A stretch of DNA of 57,013 nt, from contig NZ_KZ478020.1 of assembly GCF_002837185.1 (NCBI RefSeq), forward strand, positions 1 through 57,013. The letters run 5' to 3'. Positions 1 to 8,507 of the stretch are shown here, piece after piece. The stretch is from Pseudomonas fluorescens (lineage in GTDB: Bacteria > Pseudomonadota > Gammaproteobacteria > Pseudomonadales > Pseudomonadaceae). The notes under the pieces were generated by a model, which searched no databases, was not told the DNA's origin, and saw only the letters and a program-made list of their open reading frames with translations. The position numbers and the translations under genes are program-made. Numbering within the stretch: the stretch's first letter is position 1; every line of letters starts with the position of its first letter.

Positions 1-104
1 GCCGGAGAGAGGGCACACCGAGCCTAGGCGAGGTGCCGAGTGGTGGGGCAAGAGCGTTTTGCTTACTTTTGCGCTTTCAAAAGTGAGCCGCCGTAAGGGC
101 GGAA
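1..104. repeat. Intergenic repeat-like sequence with two small hairpins
   Basis: No credible coding sequence lies here. Two compact inverted repeats can be read: ACTTTTG/CAAAAGT around positions 66–85 and CCGCC/GGCGG around 90–104. From memory, text of this kind recurs between genes in fluorescent pseudomonads, often giving small spurious ORFs, but the window holds only one copy, so repeat status is inference. Confidence 0.4.
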
Positions 105-180
105 ACCGATGGCGGCCGTTACCGCAGAAACGGATATGTACTCGTTCCAATCCAGCATTCTGGTCGGCCCAGAGGCCGCC

Positions 181-205
181 ATCGGGGGCAAGCCCCCTCC
201 CACAT
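181..205. repeat. Single REP palindrome
   Basis: One copy of the dominant REP of this window (ATCGGGGGCAAGCCCCCT followed by CCCACAT). Unlike most others here it has no inverted partner close by. Confidence 0.85.
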
Positions 206-439
206 CTGGACCTCGGAGCATCAGATAGATAAGCGTTGGCCGTGCGGCCGTCACAAGAGCAAGCGCCCTCGCCACAGCTGCGGTGTCGCACCAAAATTGT
301 GTAGATACCTATGCCGCGATGAGGCCCGCAGGTCTACCAACCCTCTTGAACGGTTGGCAAGCCCGCCCTCGCCACGGATAATGCCCAGTTTTTCCACCTG
401 CGCATCGCGCGCCGCCGCTTGCGGTCGAAAGAGAACACC
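206..439. other. Non-coding region upstream of argS
   Basis: I see no gene here. A 6-bp inverted repeat CCAACC/GGTTGG with a 9-nt loop sits at 337–357, about 80 bp before the argS start. It has no T-run after it and resembles no riboswitch I recognise. The argS promoter presumably lies here but I cannot place it. Confidence 0.4.
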
Positions 440-2176
440 ATGAAAGACACCATTCGCCAGCTGATCCAACAAGCCCTCACCCAACTCGTCAACGAAGGCG
501 TGTTGCCTGAAGGCCTGTCGCCGGCGATCCAGGTGGAGAACACCCGCGACAAGACCCACGGCGACTTCGCCAGCAACATCGCGATGATGCTGTCCAAGCC
601 TGCGGGCATGAAGCCACGCGACCTGGCGGAAAAAATCATCGCCGCGCTGCCGGCCGACGCCAGTGTCACCAAAGCCGAAATCGCCGGCCCCGGCTTTATC
701 AACTTCTTCCAGAACACCCAGGCCCTGGCCGCGCGCCTGGATGCCGCCCTGGCCGACGCGCACATCGGTGCACGCAAGGCTGGTGACAGCCAGCGCGTGG
801 TCATCGACCTGTCGGCGCCAAACCTCGCCAAGGAGATGCACGTCGGCCACCTGCGCTCGACCATCATCGGCGACGGCGTGGCGCGGGTCCTGGAATTTCT
901 CGGCGACACCGTCATCCGTCAGAACCACGTGGGCGACTGGGGCACCCAGTTCGGCATGCTGATGGCCTACCTGCAGGAAAACCCGATCACCAGCAACGAG
1001 CTGGCCGACCTGGAAAACTTCTACCGCGCGGCCAAGAAGCGCTTTGACGAATCCGAAGAATTTGCCGACCGTGCGCGCAGCCTGGTGGTCAAGCTGCAAG
1101 CGGGCGATAAGGAATGCCTGGAGCTGTGGGGGCGTTTCCGCGATATTTCCCTGTCCCACTGCCAGGAAATCTACGAGCTGCTCAACGTCAAGCTGACCAT
1201 GGCCGACGTGATGGGCGAAAGTGCCTACAACGACGACCTGATCAATGTGGTCAACGACCTCAAGGCCGCGGGCCTGCTGGTCGAGAGCAACGGTGCGCAG
1301 TGCGTGTTCCTTGAGGAATTCAAGACCGCCGATGGCGAGCCGCTGCCGGTGATCATCGTCAAGGCCGATGGCGGTTACCTCTACGCCACCACCGACCTGG
1401 CCGCCGTGCGCTACCGCAGCGGCGTGCTCAAGGCCGATCGCGCGCTGTATTTCGTCGATCAGCGCCAGGCCCTGCACTTCCAGCAAGTGTTCGAAGTGGC
1501 GCGCCGTGCCGGCTTCGTCACCCATCCGATGCATATGGAGCACATGGGCTTCGGCACCATGAACGGCGCCGATGGCCGTCCGTTCAAGACCCGCGATGGC
1601 GGCACGGTGAAGCTGGTCGACTTGCTGACCGAAGCCCAGGAGCGCGCCTACAGCCTGGTCAAGGAAAAGAACCCGGAACTGGCCGAGGCCGACCTGCGCA
1701 ATATCGCCCGCGTGGTAGGCATTGGCGCGGTGAAATACGCCGACCTGTCCAAGCATCGCACCAGCGACTACAGCTTCAACTTCGACCTGATGCTCAACTT
1801 CGAAGGCAACACCGCCCCATACCTGCTGTACGCCTACACCCGTGTGGCCGGCGTGTTCCGCAAACTGGGCAAGGACTTCAGCGAAGTCGAAGGCCGGATC
1901 GTGCTGGACGCACCCCACGAACAGGACCTGGCCGCCAAGCTCGCGCAGTTCGGCGAGGTGCTCAACAGCGTCGGCGAGAAAGGCACGCCGCATATCCTCT
2001 GCACCTACCTGTACGAAGTGGCCGGCCTGTTCTCCAGCTTCTACGAGAACTGCCCGATCCTCAGCGCCGACGATGAAGCCCAGAAGCAAAGTCGCCTGCG
2101 CCTTGCCGCACTGGCTGGACGGACCCTAAAGCAAGGCCTGGAGCTGTTGGGCCTGGAAACTCTGGAGCGCATGTAA
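440..2176 (+). CDS. argS: Arginyl-tRNA synthetase
   Basis: Class I aminoacyl-tRNA synthetase that charges tRNA-Arg with arginine in the cytoplasm, 578 aa, the usual size. The N-terminal Add-1-type domain occupies about residues 1–90. The class I signature appears as HVGH at 134–137, followed by the Rossmann core with the WGTQFGM stretch, and a C-terminal helical DALR anticodon-binding domain (LNFEGNTAPYLLYAYTRV region). I use the ATG at 440 rather than an in-frame ATG seven codons upstream because family members begin MKDTIRQ-like. The next gene starts one base after its stop, which suggests co-transcription with the SPOR gene. Confidence 0.97.
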   Translation: MKDTIRQLIQQALTQLVNEGVLPEGLSPAIQVENTRDKTHGDFASNIAMMLSKPAGMKPRDLAEKIIAALPADASVTKAEIAGPGFINFFQNTQALAARLDAALADAHIGARKAGDSQRVVIDLSAPNLAKEMHVGHLRSTIIGDGVARVLEFLGDTVIRQNHVGDWGTQFGMLMAYLQENPITSNELADLENFYRAAKKRFDESEEFADRARSLVVKLQAGDKECLELWGRFRDISLSHCQEIYELLNVKLTMADVMGESAYNDDLINVVNDLKAAGLLVESNGAQCVFLEEFKTADGEPLPVIIVKADGGYLYATTDLAAVRYRSGVLKADRALYFVDQRQALHFQQVFEVARRAGFVTHPMHMEHMGFGTMNGADGRPFKTRDGGTVKLVDLLTEAQERAYSLVKEKNPELAEADLRNIARVVGIGAVKYADLSKHRTSDYSFNFDLMLNFEGNTAPYLLYAYTRVAGVFRKLGKDFSEVEGRIVLDAPHEQDLAAKLAQFGEVLNSVGEKGTPHILCTYLYEVAGLFSSFYENCPILSADDEAQKQSRLRLAALAGRTLKQGLELLGLETLERM

Positions 2177-2177
2177 G

Positions 2178-2879
2178 TTGGCAGCCAAGAAAAAACCTGC
2201 ACCCAAGCGCGGCGCCAGCCGCTACCAGGCACCGGCCAAGCAGCCGATTCCAGGGTGGCTGTGGATGGCGATCGGCCTCACGGTCGGCGCATTCGTTGTA
2301 TTCCTGATGAAGCTGGAGCCCGGCCAGGGCGATGACGTCAAGCGCGTCAAACAGGAGCAGCAGAAAGCCACGAAAATCGCCGAGGCCAACAAGACTGCGC
2401 CGAGCCCGACGGTTCCGGTGAAACCGAAGTACGATTTCTACACGCTGCTGCCGGAATCGGAAGTGATCGTGCCGCCCGACGCCGTGCCGGAGAAAACCCT
2501 GCCGACGCCGCAAGTGCCGACCACACCTGTAACGCCAGCGGAAGCGGCGAAGATCGACACCGCGCGCGCCCAGGCAGCATTGGCCGGCATTACCCCACCG
2601 CCAGCGCCTCCAGTGGCAGAGACCAAAGCGGCGCCGGTGACCAAGTTCTTCCTGCAGGCGGGCTCGTTCCCCAAACAGGCGGACGCGGACCGTGTACGCG
2701 CGCAGATCATTCTGCTGGGCCAGTCGGTGACGGTGGAATCCGGCACCGTGAAGGAAGCGACCTGGTATCGCGTGCTGGTAGGCCCGTTCAGCAACCGCGA
2801 ACAGCTGACCGTGGCGCAGAAACAGTTGGCCGGGGCAGGCTTTAGCAACCTGCTGTTACAACAGCGCCAGAGCCGCTGA
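2178..2879 (+). CDS. SPOR domain-containing membrane protein
   Basis: Bitopic inner-membrane protein of 233 aa. A basic N-terminus (AAKKKPAPKRG) leads to one transmembrane helix at about residues 24–45 (WLWMAIGLTVGAFVVFLM), then a long Pro/Ala/Lys-rich periplasmic linker and a C-terminal SPOR domain at about 155–230 (FFLQAGSF ... WYRVLVGPF). SPOR domains bind glycan strands denuded of stem peptides at division sites, so a role in envelope or septal biology is likely. FtsN has the same architecture, but naming this ftsN would go beyond the sequence. The start is a TTG directly after the argS stop, consistent with translational coupling. Confidence 0.88.
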   Translation: MAAKKKPAPKRGASRYQAPAKQPIPGWLWMAIGLTVGAFVVFLMKLEPGQGDDVKRVKQEQQKATKIAEANKTAPSPTVPVKPKYDFYTLLPESEVIVPPDAVPEKTLPTPQVPTTPVTPAEAAKIDTARAQAALAGITPPPAPPVAETKAAPVTKFFLQAGSFPKQADADRVRAQIILLGQSVTVESGTVKEATWYRVLVGPFSNREQLTVAQKQLAGAGFSNLLLQQRQSR

Positions 2880-2900
2880 TCTCGGCTCAACCGCAATTAA

Positions 2901-2994
2901 AATGTGGGAGGGGGCTTGCCCCCGATGACGGTAGACCAGTCCATATATTCAGCGACTGATACACCGCTATCGGGGGCAAGCCCCCTCCCACATT
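2901..2994. repeat. REPIN: two inverted REPs
   Basis: A left REP (ATGTGGGAGGGGGCTTGC...) and a right inverted REP (ATCGGGGGCAAGCCCCCT...) flank a roughly 40-bp spacer that is itself partly self-complementary (ACCAGTC ... GACTGAT). It lies between the SPOR gene and hslV. Confidence 0.9.
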
Positions 2995-3137
2995 TGGTTT
3001 TGCGGTGTTCTTGAATAGGTGTCGGAGCCATAAACACCACTCGTCCGCGCTGCCGTCCTACGGTTGAAATCCCCTCCACCACCCCCATATCAGTTTCCAT
3101 CAGGGCATTTTCGCCCCGCTGCGTGGAGACTCTCCCC

Positions 3138-3668
3138 TTGACCACCATCGTTTCAGTACGTCGCCACGGCAAAGTCGTCATGGGCGGCGACGGCCAGGTT
3201 TCCCTGGGCAATACCGTGATGAAAGGCAACGCCAAGAAAGTGCGTCGCCTGTACCACGGCCAGGTGCTTGCCGGGTTCGCCGGCGCTACCGCCGACGCCT
3301 TCACCCTCTTCGAACGTTTCGAAGGCCAGCTTGAGAAACACCAGGGCCACCTGGTACGCGCCGCCGTAGAGCTTGCCAAGGAATGGCGCACCGACCGCTC
3401 CCTCAGCCGCCTGGAAGCGATGCTCGCCGTCGCGAACAAAGACGCGTCCCTGATCATCACCGGCAACGGCGACGTGGTTGAGCCCGAACATGGCCTGATC
3501 GCCATGGGTTCCGGCGGTGGCTACGCCCAAGCGGCGGCCAGTGCGCTGCTGAAGAAAACCGACCTGTCGGCGCGTGAAATCGTCGAGACCGCCCTGGGTA
3601 TCGCCGGCGATATCTGCGTGTTCACCAACCACAACCAGACCATTGAGGAGCAGGACCTCGCCGAATAA
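3138..3668 (+). CDS. hslV: ATP-dependent protease subunit HslV
   Basis: Proteolytic subunit of the HslVU (ClpQY) protease, a proteasome-beta-like threonine peptidase that forms a double hexameric ring capped by HslU; 176 aa, the usual length. After Met removal the mature protein starts with TTIVSVRR, whose first Thr is the nucleophile. This fixes the start at the TTG at 3138, not at the in-frame GTG at 3123. The GGDGQVSLGNTV stretch and the GSGGGYAQAAA segment near residue 125 are family hallmarks. hslU follows after a 37-bp gap, forming the standard operon. Confidence 0.97.
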   Translation: MTTIVSVRRHGKVVMGGDGQVSLGNTVMKGNAKKVRRLYHGQVLAGFAGATADAFTLFERFEGQLEKHQGHLVRAAVELAKEWRTDRSLSRLEAMLAVANKDASLIITGNGDVVEPEHGLIAMGSGGGYAQAAASALLKKTDLSAREIVETALGIAGDICVFTNHNQTIEEQDLAE

Positions 3669-3705
3669 GCCCCAGGCTTATTCCCGCTTGAGGCCGCCAG
3701 ACACT

Positions 3706-5043
3706 ATGTCCATGACCCCCCGCGAAATCGTCCATGAACTCAATCGCCATATCATCGGCCAGGACGATGCAAAGCGCGCCGTCGCCATTGCGCTGCGTAA
3801 CCGCTGGCGCCGGATGCAACTGCCCGAAGAACTGCGCGTTGAAGTCACGCCCAAGAACATCCTGATGATCGGCCCGACCGGCGTCGGTAAAACCGAAATC
3901 GCCCGGCGCCTGGCCAAGTTGGCCAATGCTCCATTCATCAAGGTGGAAGCGACCAAATTCACCGAAGTCGGCTATGTGGGCCGCGACGTCGAGTCGATCA
4001 TCCGCGACCTGGCTGACGCCGCCTTGAAGATGCTGCGCGAACAGGAAGTGACCAAGGTCAGCCACCGCGCCGAAGATGCCGCTGAAGAGCGCATCCTCGA
4101 TGCGCTGTTGCCTCCGGCGCGCATGGGCTTCAACGAAGACGCCGCACCGGCCTCGGATTCCAACACCCGCCAGCTGTTCCGCAAGCGCCTGCGTGAAGGC
4201 CAGTTGGACGACAAGGAAATCGAGATCGAAGTGGCCGAAGTGTCGGGCGTGGATATTTCCGCGCCGCCTGGCATGGAAGAAATGACCAGCCAGTTGCAGA
4301 ACCTGTTCGCCAACATGGGCAAGGGCAAGAAGAAAAGCCGCAAGCTCAAGGTGAAGGAAGCCCTGAAGCTGGTGCGCGACGAAGAAGCCGGACGCCTGGT
4401 CAATGAGGAAGAACTCAAGGCCAAGGCCCTGGAAGCGGTCGAGCAGCACGGCATCGTGTTTATCGATGAGATCGACAAAGTGGCCAAGCGCGGCAACTCC
4501 GGCGGCGTCGATGTGTCCCGCGAGGGCGTCCAGCGTGACCTGCTGCCGCTGATCGAAGGCTGCACGGTCAACACCAAGCTGGGCATGGTCAAGACCGACC
4601 ACATCCTGTTTATCGCTTCCGGTGCCTTCCATCTGAGCAAGCCAAGCGACCTGGTACCTGAGTTGCAAGGCCGCCTGCCGATCCGCGTGGAACTCAAGGC
4701 GCTGACCCCGGGCGACTTCGAGCGCATTCTCAGCGAGCCGCATGCCTCACTGACCGAACAGTACCGTGAATTGCTGAAAACCGAAGGCCTGGGCATCGAG
4801 TTCCAGCCGGACGGGATCAAGCGCCTGGCGGAGATTGCCTGGCAGGTCAACGAGAAGACCGAGAACATCGGTGCGCGTCGTCTGCACACCTTGCTTGAGC
4901 GCCTGCTCGAAGAGGTGTCCTTCAGTGCCGGCGACATGGCCGGTGCGCAGAATGGCGAAGCGATCAAGATCGACGCGAATTACGTCAACAGCCACCTGGG
5001 CGAATTGGCGCAGAACGAAGACTTGTCGCGGTACATTCTGTAA
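3706..5043 (+). CDS. hslU: ATP-dependent protease ATPase subunit HslU
   Basis: AAA+ unfoldase of the HslVU protease, 445 aa, as expected for the family. Walker A GPTGVGKT is at residues 56–63. The pore-loop GYVGRD motif follows, then the inserted I-domain (about 110–240, charged and helical), Walker B (IVFIDEID) and the C-terminal sensor-2 and HslV-docking region ending SRYIL. The chosen ATG gives MSMTPREIVHEL, which matches the family; the longer open frame upstream is only read-through over the hslV end. Together HslV and HslU degrade misfolded and regulatory proteins, typically during heat stress. Confidence 0.97.
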   Translation: MSMTPREIVHELNRHIIGQDDAKRAVAIALRNRWRRMQLPEELRVEVTPKNILMIGPTGVGKTEIARRLAKLANAPFIKVEATKFTEVGYVGRDVESIIRDLADAALKMLREQEVTKVSHRAEDAAEERILDALLPPARMGFNEDAAPASDSNTRQLFRKRLREGQLDDKEIEIEVAEVSGVDISAPPGMEEMTSQLQNLFANMGKGKKKSRKLKVKEALKLVRDEEAGRLVNEEELKAKALEAVEQHGIVFIDEIDKVAKRGNSGGVDVSREGVQRDLLPLIEGCTVNTKLGMVKTDHILFIASGAFHLSKPSDLVPELQGRLPIRVELKALTPGDFERILSEPHASLTEQYRELLKTEGLGIEFQPDGIKRLAEIAWQVNEKTENIGARRLHTLLERLLEEVSFSAGDMAGAQNGEAIKIDANYVNSHLGELAQNEDLSRYIL

Positions 5044-5050
5044 GCCGCAA

Positions 5051-5108
5051 GCTGTAAGCTACAAGCCGCAAGCTGAATACACTCAACTTGCAGCCTGTAG
5101 CTTGCAGC
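5051..5108. repeat. Long imperfect inverted repeat after hslU
   Basis: The left arm (about 5051–5074, containing GTAAGCTACAAGCCGCAAGC) pairs imperfectly with the right arm (about 5086–5108, containing TTGCAGCCTGTAGCTTGC) around a 12-nt loop. It starts 8 bp after the hslU stop, so the transcript could form a roughly 23-bp stem. There is no U-tract, so it is better called a structured repeat than an intrinsic terminator. Confidence 0.6.
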
Positions 5109-5122
5109 CCAAGGTGTCCCCC

Positions 5123-5500
5123 ATGTCAAAATCCCCCACCGCTGTTAATTTGCACAAAATCTCCAACACCCTGGGCCTCACCTACGGCCCGGACGAAGCC
5201 TACCAACTGCCCGCCGAATTCCTGCGCGTGCACTCGCCTTCCGCCGAGGTCCAGGGTCACGGCAAACCTATCCTGCAATTCGGCAAGCTCAACGTCAGGT
5301 TGATCAAGCTGGAACCGGCCGGCCAGTACGCACTGAAACTGACCTTCGACGACGGCCATGACAGCGGATTGTTCACCTGGGATTACCTTTATCAACTGGC
5401 CGTGCGTCAGGACGCGCTGTGGGCCGATTACCTGGCCGAGCTGAAAGCTGCCGGAAAAACCCGCGATCCGAGTCAGTCGGTCGTGCGGCTGATGCTCTAG
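5123..5500 (+). CDS. DUF971 domain protein
   Basis: Small protein of 125 aa made almost entirely of one DUF971 domain (the gamma-butyrobetaine hydroxylase-like N-terminal domain). Conserved-looking features are LPAEFLRVHSPSAEVQGHG near the N-terminus and the FDDGHDSGLFTWDYLY segment in the middle. In oxygenases this domain carries a zinc site and assists assembly; the standalone function is not established. I chose the ATG that gives MSKSPTAVN, because upstream codons in the frame run through the inverted repeat. Neighbours are hslU upstream and phaC1 downstream, the arrangement I remember from other pseudomonads. Confidence 0.85.
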   Translation: MSKSPTAVNLHKISNTLGLTYGPDEAYQLPAEFLRVHSPSAEVQGHGKPILQFGKLNVRLIKLEPAGQYALKLTFDDGHDSGLFTWDYLYQLAVRQDALWADYLAELKAAGKTRDPSQSVVRLML

Positions 5501-5747
5501 TCCAGGCTTCTTGCTCTTTAGAGGGCATTTTCTAATTCCATCTGCTTGAATGCCTTGTCTCGTGGTCAACGATTGGCCCGCTTGCGAAAAAAATTAAACT
5601 CGGGTAACCAATGGAGCTGGCAAGTTCCCTGCATTTGACGATGCGGTATCAACGGTCACCCGAGCGCAGTACCAGGCTGGTGTCGTGTATCGAAATGGGT
5701 GCGCAGCAATCGCCGGTACTCGTCTTTCGGACAATGGAGCGTCGTAG
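5501..5747 (+). promoter_or_regulatory. phaC1 upstream region
   Basis: This 247-bp gap contains no gene. A possible sigma-70 promoter is TTGGCC near 5573, a 16-bp spacer, then TAAACT near 5595, inside an A-rich stretch. Expression of the pha operon is known to respond to the TetR-like PhaD (encoded at 10218), but I cannot identify its operator from sequence alone. A TTCTAATT string occurs both here (about 5530) and, on the other strand, upstream of phaI (about 12368); it is a weak candidate shared element. Confidence 0.35.
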
Positions 5748-7427
5748 ATGAGTAACAAGAATAACGATGACTTGAAACGGCAGGCCTCGGAAAACACCCT
5801 GGGGTTGAACCCGATCATCGCGTTACGCAAAAAGGACTTATTGGCCTCGGCGAAGATGGTGCTGACCCAAGCCATCAAGCAACCGTTACACAGCGTCAAA
5901 CACGTGGCCCATTTCGGGGTGGAGCTCAAGAACGTCATGTTCGGCAAATCGGCGCTGGTGCCGGAAAGCGATGACCGTCGCTTCCATGACCCGGCCTGGA
6001 GCCAGAACCCACTCTACAAACGTTATCTGCAGACTTATCTGGCGTGGCGCAAGGAACTGCACGACTGGATCGGCGACAGCAATCTCTCGGAACAGGACAT
6101 CAGTCGCGGCCACTTCGTGATCAACCTGATGACTGAAGCCATGGCGCCCACCAATAGCGCAGCCAACCCGGCGGCCGTCAAACGCTTCTTTGAAACCGGC
6201 GGCAAAAGCCTGCTCGATGGCCTGTCCCACCTGGCCAAGGACATGGTGCACAACGGCGGCATGCCCAGCCAGGTCAACATGGGCGCCTTTGAAGTGGGCA
6301 AGAGCCTGGGCACCACCGAAGGCGCCGTGGTATTTCGCAATGATGTGCTGGAGCTGATCCAGTACAAGCCCATCACCGAGCAGGTGCACGAGCGACCGCT
6401 GCTGGTGGTGCCGCCGCAGATCAATAAATTCTATGTATTTGACCTGAGCCCGGACAAGAGCCTGGCGCGCTTCTGCCTGCGCAATGGGCAGCAGACCTTT
6501 ATCGTCAGCTGGCGCAACCCGACCAAGGCCCAGCGCGAGTGGGGCCTGTCGACCTATATCGAAGCGCTCAAGGAAGCCGTCGATGTGATCACGGCCATTA
6601 CCGGCAGCAAGGACGTGAACATGCTGGGCGCCTGCTCCGGCGGCATCACCTGCACCGCGCTGCTGGGCCACTACGCGGCGCTGGGGGAGAAAAAAGTCAA
6701 CGCCCTGACCCTGCTGGTGAGCGTGCTGGACACCACGCTGGACACCCAGGTGGCGCTGTTCGTCGATGAACAGACGCTCGAAGCGGCGAAGCGCCATTCC
6801 TATCAGGCCGGTGTACTGGAAGGCCGTGACATGGCCAAGGTGTTTGCGTGGATGCGGCCCAACGACCTGATCTGGAATTACTGGGTCAACAACTACCTGC
6901 TGGGCAACGAGCCGCCGGTGTTCGATATCCTGTTCTGGAACAACGACACCACGCGCCTGCCGGCCGCCTTCCATGGCGACCTGATCGAGCTGTTCAAGAA
7001 CAACCCGCTGGTGCGCGCCAATGCCCTGGAAGTGTGCGGCACGCCCATTGATCTCAAACAGGTCACGGCCGATATCTATTCACTGGCCGGCACCAACGAC
7101 CACATCACGCCCTGGCAGTCCTGTTACAAGTCCGCACAATTGTTTGGCGGCAAGGTGGAGTTCGTGCTGTCCAGCAGCGGGCATATCCAGAGCATCCTCA
7201 ACCCGCCGGGCAACCCCAAGTCGCGTTACCAGACCAGTGAGGGCCTGGCGGGCACAGCACTGCAATGGCAGGAAAACGCAACCAAGCACACCGACTCGTG
7301 GTGGCTGCACTGGCAGGCATGGCAGAAGGAGCGGGCAGGCAAGTTGAAAAAAGCCCCGACAACATTAGGTAATAAAACCTACGCTGCGGCCGAAGCGGCA
7401 CCGGGCACCTATGTACACGAACGCTAA
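5748..7427 (+). CDS. phaC1: Class II PHA synthase 1
   Basis: Polymerises (R)-3-hydroxyacyl-CoA of medium chain length (C6–C14) into polyhydroxyalkanoate on the granule surface; 559 aa, standard for class II. The lipase-like box reads GACSGG, placing the nucleophile at Cys296. The rest of the triad is Asp451 (in GTNDHITPW) and His479 (in SSGHIQS), at the same positions known for pseudomonad class II synthases. It is the first gene of a phaC1–phaZ–phaC2–phaD cluster on this strand. The start MSNKNNDDLKR matches family members. A REPIN separates it from phaZ. Confidence 0.97.
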   Translation: MSNKNNDDLKRQASENTLGLNPIIALRKKDLLASAKMVLTQAIKQPLHSVKHVAHFGVELKNVMFGKSALVPESDDRRFHDPAWSQNPLYKRYLQTYLAWRKELHDWIGDSNLSEQDISRGHFVINLMTEAMAPTNSAANPAAVKRFFETGGKSLLDGLSHLAKDMVHNGGMPSQVNMGAFEVGKSLGTTEGAVVFRNDVLELIQYKPITEQVHERPLLVVPPQINKFYVFDLSPDKSLARFCLRNGQQTFIVSWRNPTKAQREWGLSTYIEALKEAVDVITAITGSKDVNMLGACSGGITCTALLGHYAALGEKKVNALTLLVSVLDTTLDTQVALFVDEQTLEAAKRHSYQAGVLEGRDMAKVFAWMRPNDLIWNYWVNNYLLGNEPPVFDILFWNNDTTRLPAAFHGDLIELFKNNPLVRANALEVCGTPIDLKQVTADIYSLAGTNDHITPWQSCYKSAQLFGGKVEFVLSSSGHIQSILNPPGNPKSRYQTSEGLAGTALQWQENATKHTDSWWLHWQAWQKERAGKLKKAPTTLGNKTYAAAEAAPGTYVHER

Positions 7428-7442
7428 ATTGAAATGCGGTCA

Positions 7443-7534
7443 ATGTGGGAGGGGGCTTGCCCCCGATAGCTGTGGATCAGCCAAAGATGTACCTCCTGAT
7501 AAACCGCCATCGGGGGCAAGCCCCCTCCCACACT
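7443..7534. repeat. REPIN between phaC1 and phaZ
   Basis: Two inverted REPs with a roughly 40-bp spacer, beginning 15 bp after the phaC1 stop. Being inside the pha cluster it may stabilise the upstream mRNA segment or reduce downstream expression; this is inference from known REP behaviour. Confidence 0.9.
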
Positions 7535-7572
7535 GACCTCACTCCGGCTGTAGTACTTCACAGGGCTTGAGC

Positions 7573-8418
7573 ATGCCGCAACCGTTCATCTTCCGCACCA
7601 TCGACCTGGATGGCCAAGCCATCCGCACGGCGGTACGACCGGGCAAGCCGCACTTGACGCCGCTGCTGATCTTCAACGGCATCGGCGCCAACCTGGAGCT
7701 GGTGTTTCCGTTCGTCCAGGCCCTGGACCCGGACCTGGAAGTGATCGCCTTCGATGTTCCAGGGGTGGGCGGCTCCTCCACGCCCAACCGGCCCTATCGC
7801 TTCCCCGGCCTGGCCAAGCTGACGGCGCGCATGCTCGATTACCTGGATTACGGCCAGGTGAATGCGGTGGGGGTGTCCTGGGGCGGCGCGCTGGCGCAGC
7901 AGTTTGCCTATGACTACCCCGAACGCTGCAAAAAATTGATCCTGGCGGCCACGGCGGCGGGCGCGGTGATGGTGCCGGGCAAGCCAAAAGTGTTGTGGCT
8001 GATGGCCAGCCCCAGACGCTATATCCAACCGTCCCACGTGGTGCGCATTGCGCCGATGATTTACGGCGGTTCGTTCCGCCGCGACGCCAAGCTGGCCGCC
8101 GAACATGCCAGCAAAGTGCGCTCGGCCGGCAAGCTGGGCTATTACTGGCAACTGTTCGCAGGGCTGGGCTGGACCAGCATCCACTGGCTGCACAAGATCC
8201 GCCAGCCGACCCTGGTCCTGGCCGGGGACGACGACCCGCTGATTCCGCTGATCAACATGCGCATGCTCGCCTGGCGCATCCCCAATGCGCAGCTGCATAT
8301 CATCGATGATGGCCATTTATTCCTGATCACCCGGGCCGAAGCCGTGGCGCCGATCATCATGAAGTTTCTCGAAGAGGAGCGCCTGCGCGCCGTGATACAT
8401 CCGCGACCGGCGGTGTGA
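7573..8418 (+). CDS. phaZ: Intracellular mcl-PHA depolymerase
   Basis: Alpha/beta-hydrolase of 281 aa that hydrolyses stored mcl-PHA to 3-hydroxyalkanoic acids on the granule. The serine box is GVSWGG with Ser102 as nucleophile; Asp221 (in GDDDPL) and His248 (in DDGHLF) complete the triad, matching positions known for the Pseudomonas putida enzyme. The oxyanion-forming region FNGIGANLE is near residue 40. I chose the ATG at 7573 over the TTG two codons earlier because it gives the family start MPQPFIFRT and has AGGG upstream. Its place between the two synthases couples PHA synthesis and mobilisation. Confidence 0.96.
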   Translation: MPQPFIFRTIDLDGQAIRTAVRPGKPHLTPLLIFNGIGANLELVFPFVQALDPDLEVIAFDVPGVGGSSTPNRPYRFPGLAKLTARMLDYLDYGQVNAVGVSWGGALAQQFAYDYPERCKKLILAATAAGAVMVPGKPKVLWLMASPRRYIQPSHVVRIAPMIYGGSFRRDAKLAAEHASKVRSAGKLGYYWQLFAGLGWTSIHWLHKIRQPTLVLAGDDDPLIPLINMRMLAWRIPNAQLHIIDDGHLFLITRAEAVAPIIMKFLEEERLRAVIHPRPAV

Positions 8419-8507
8419 AGGACCACACCGCCGCGCAACTTGCCAGGAACCGACTATGGTTCTGAATTGGCGTGCCTCTTGATGGCTTGACGAAGGAGTG
8501 TTGGCTC

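Noticed and set aside
63..275. A 70-codon frame on − in the left gap
   Set aside because: It is built partly from the REP (GGGLPP) and has no ribosome-binding site or family resemblance.
337..357. The CCAACC/GGTTGG hairpin as an argS leader riboswitch or T-box
   Set aside because: Only one short stem, no specifier loop or T-box consensus, no terminator.
251..2089. A 612-codon open frame on − across argS
   Set aside because: Same effect: biased His/Gln/Val/Gly composition with no recognisable motif, fully antisense to argS.
5573..5586. TGGCCCGCTTGCG upstream of phaC1 as a sigma-54 promoter
   Set aside because: The GG and GC elements are only 7 bp apart; sigma-54 needs 10.
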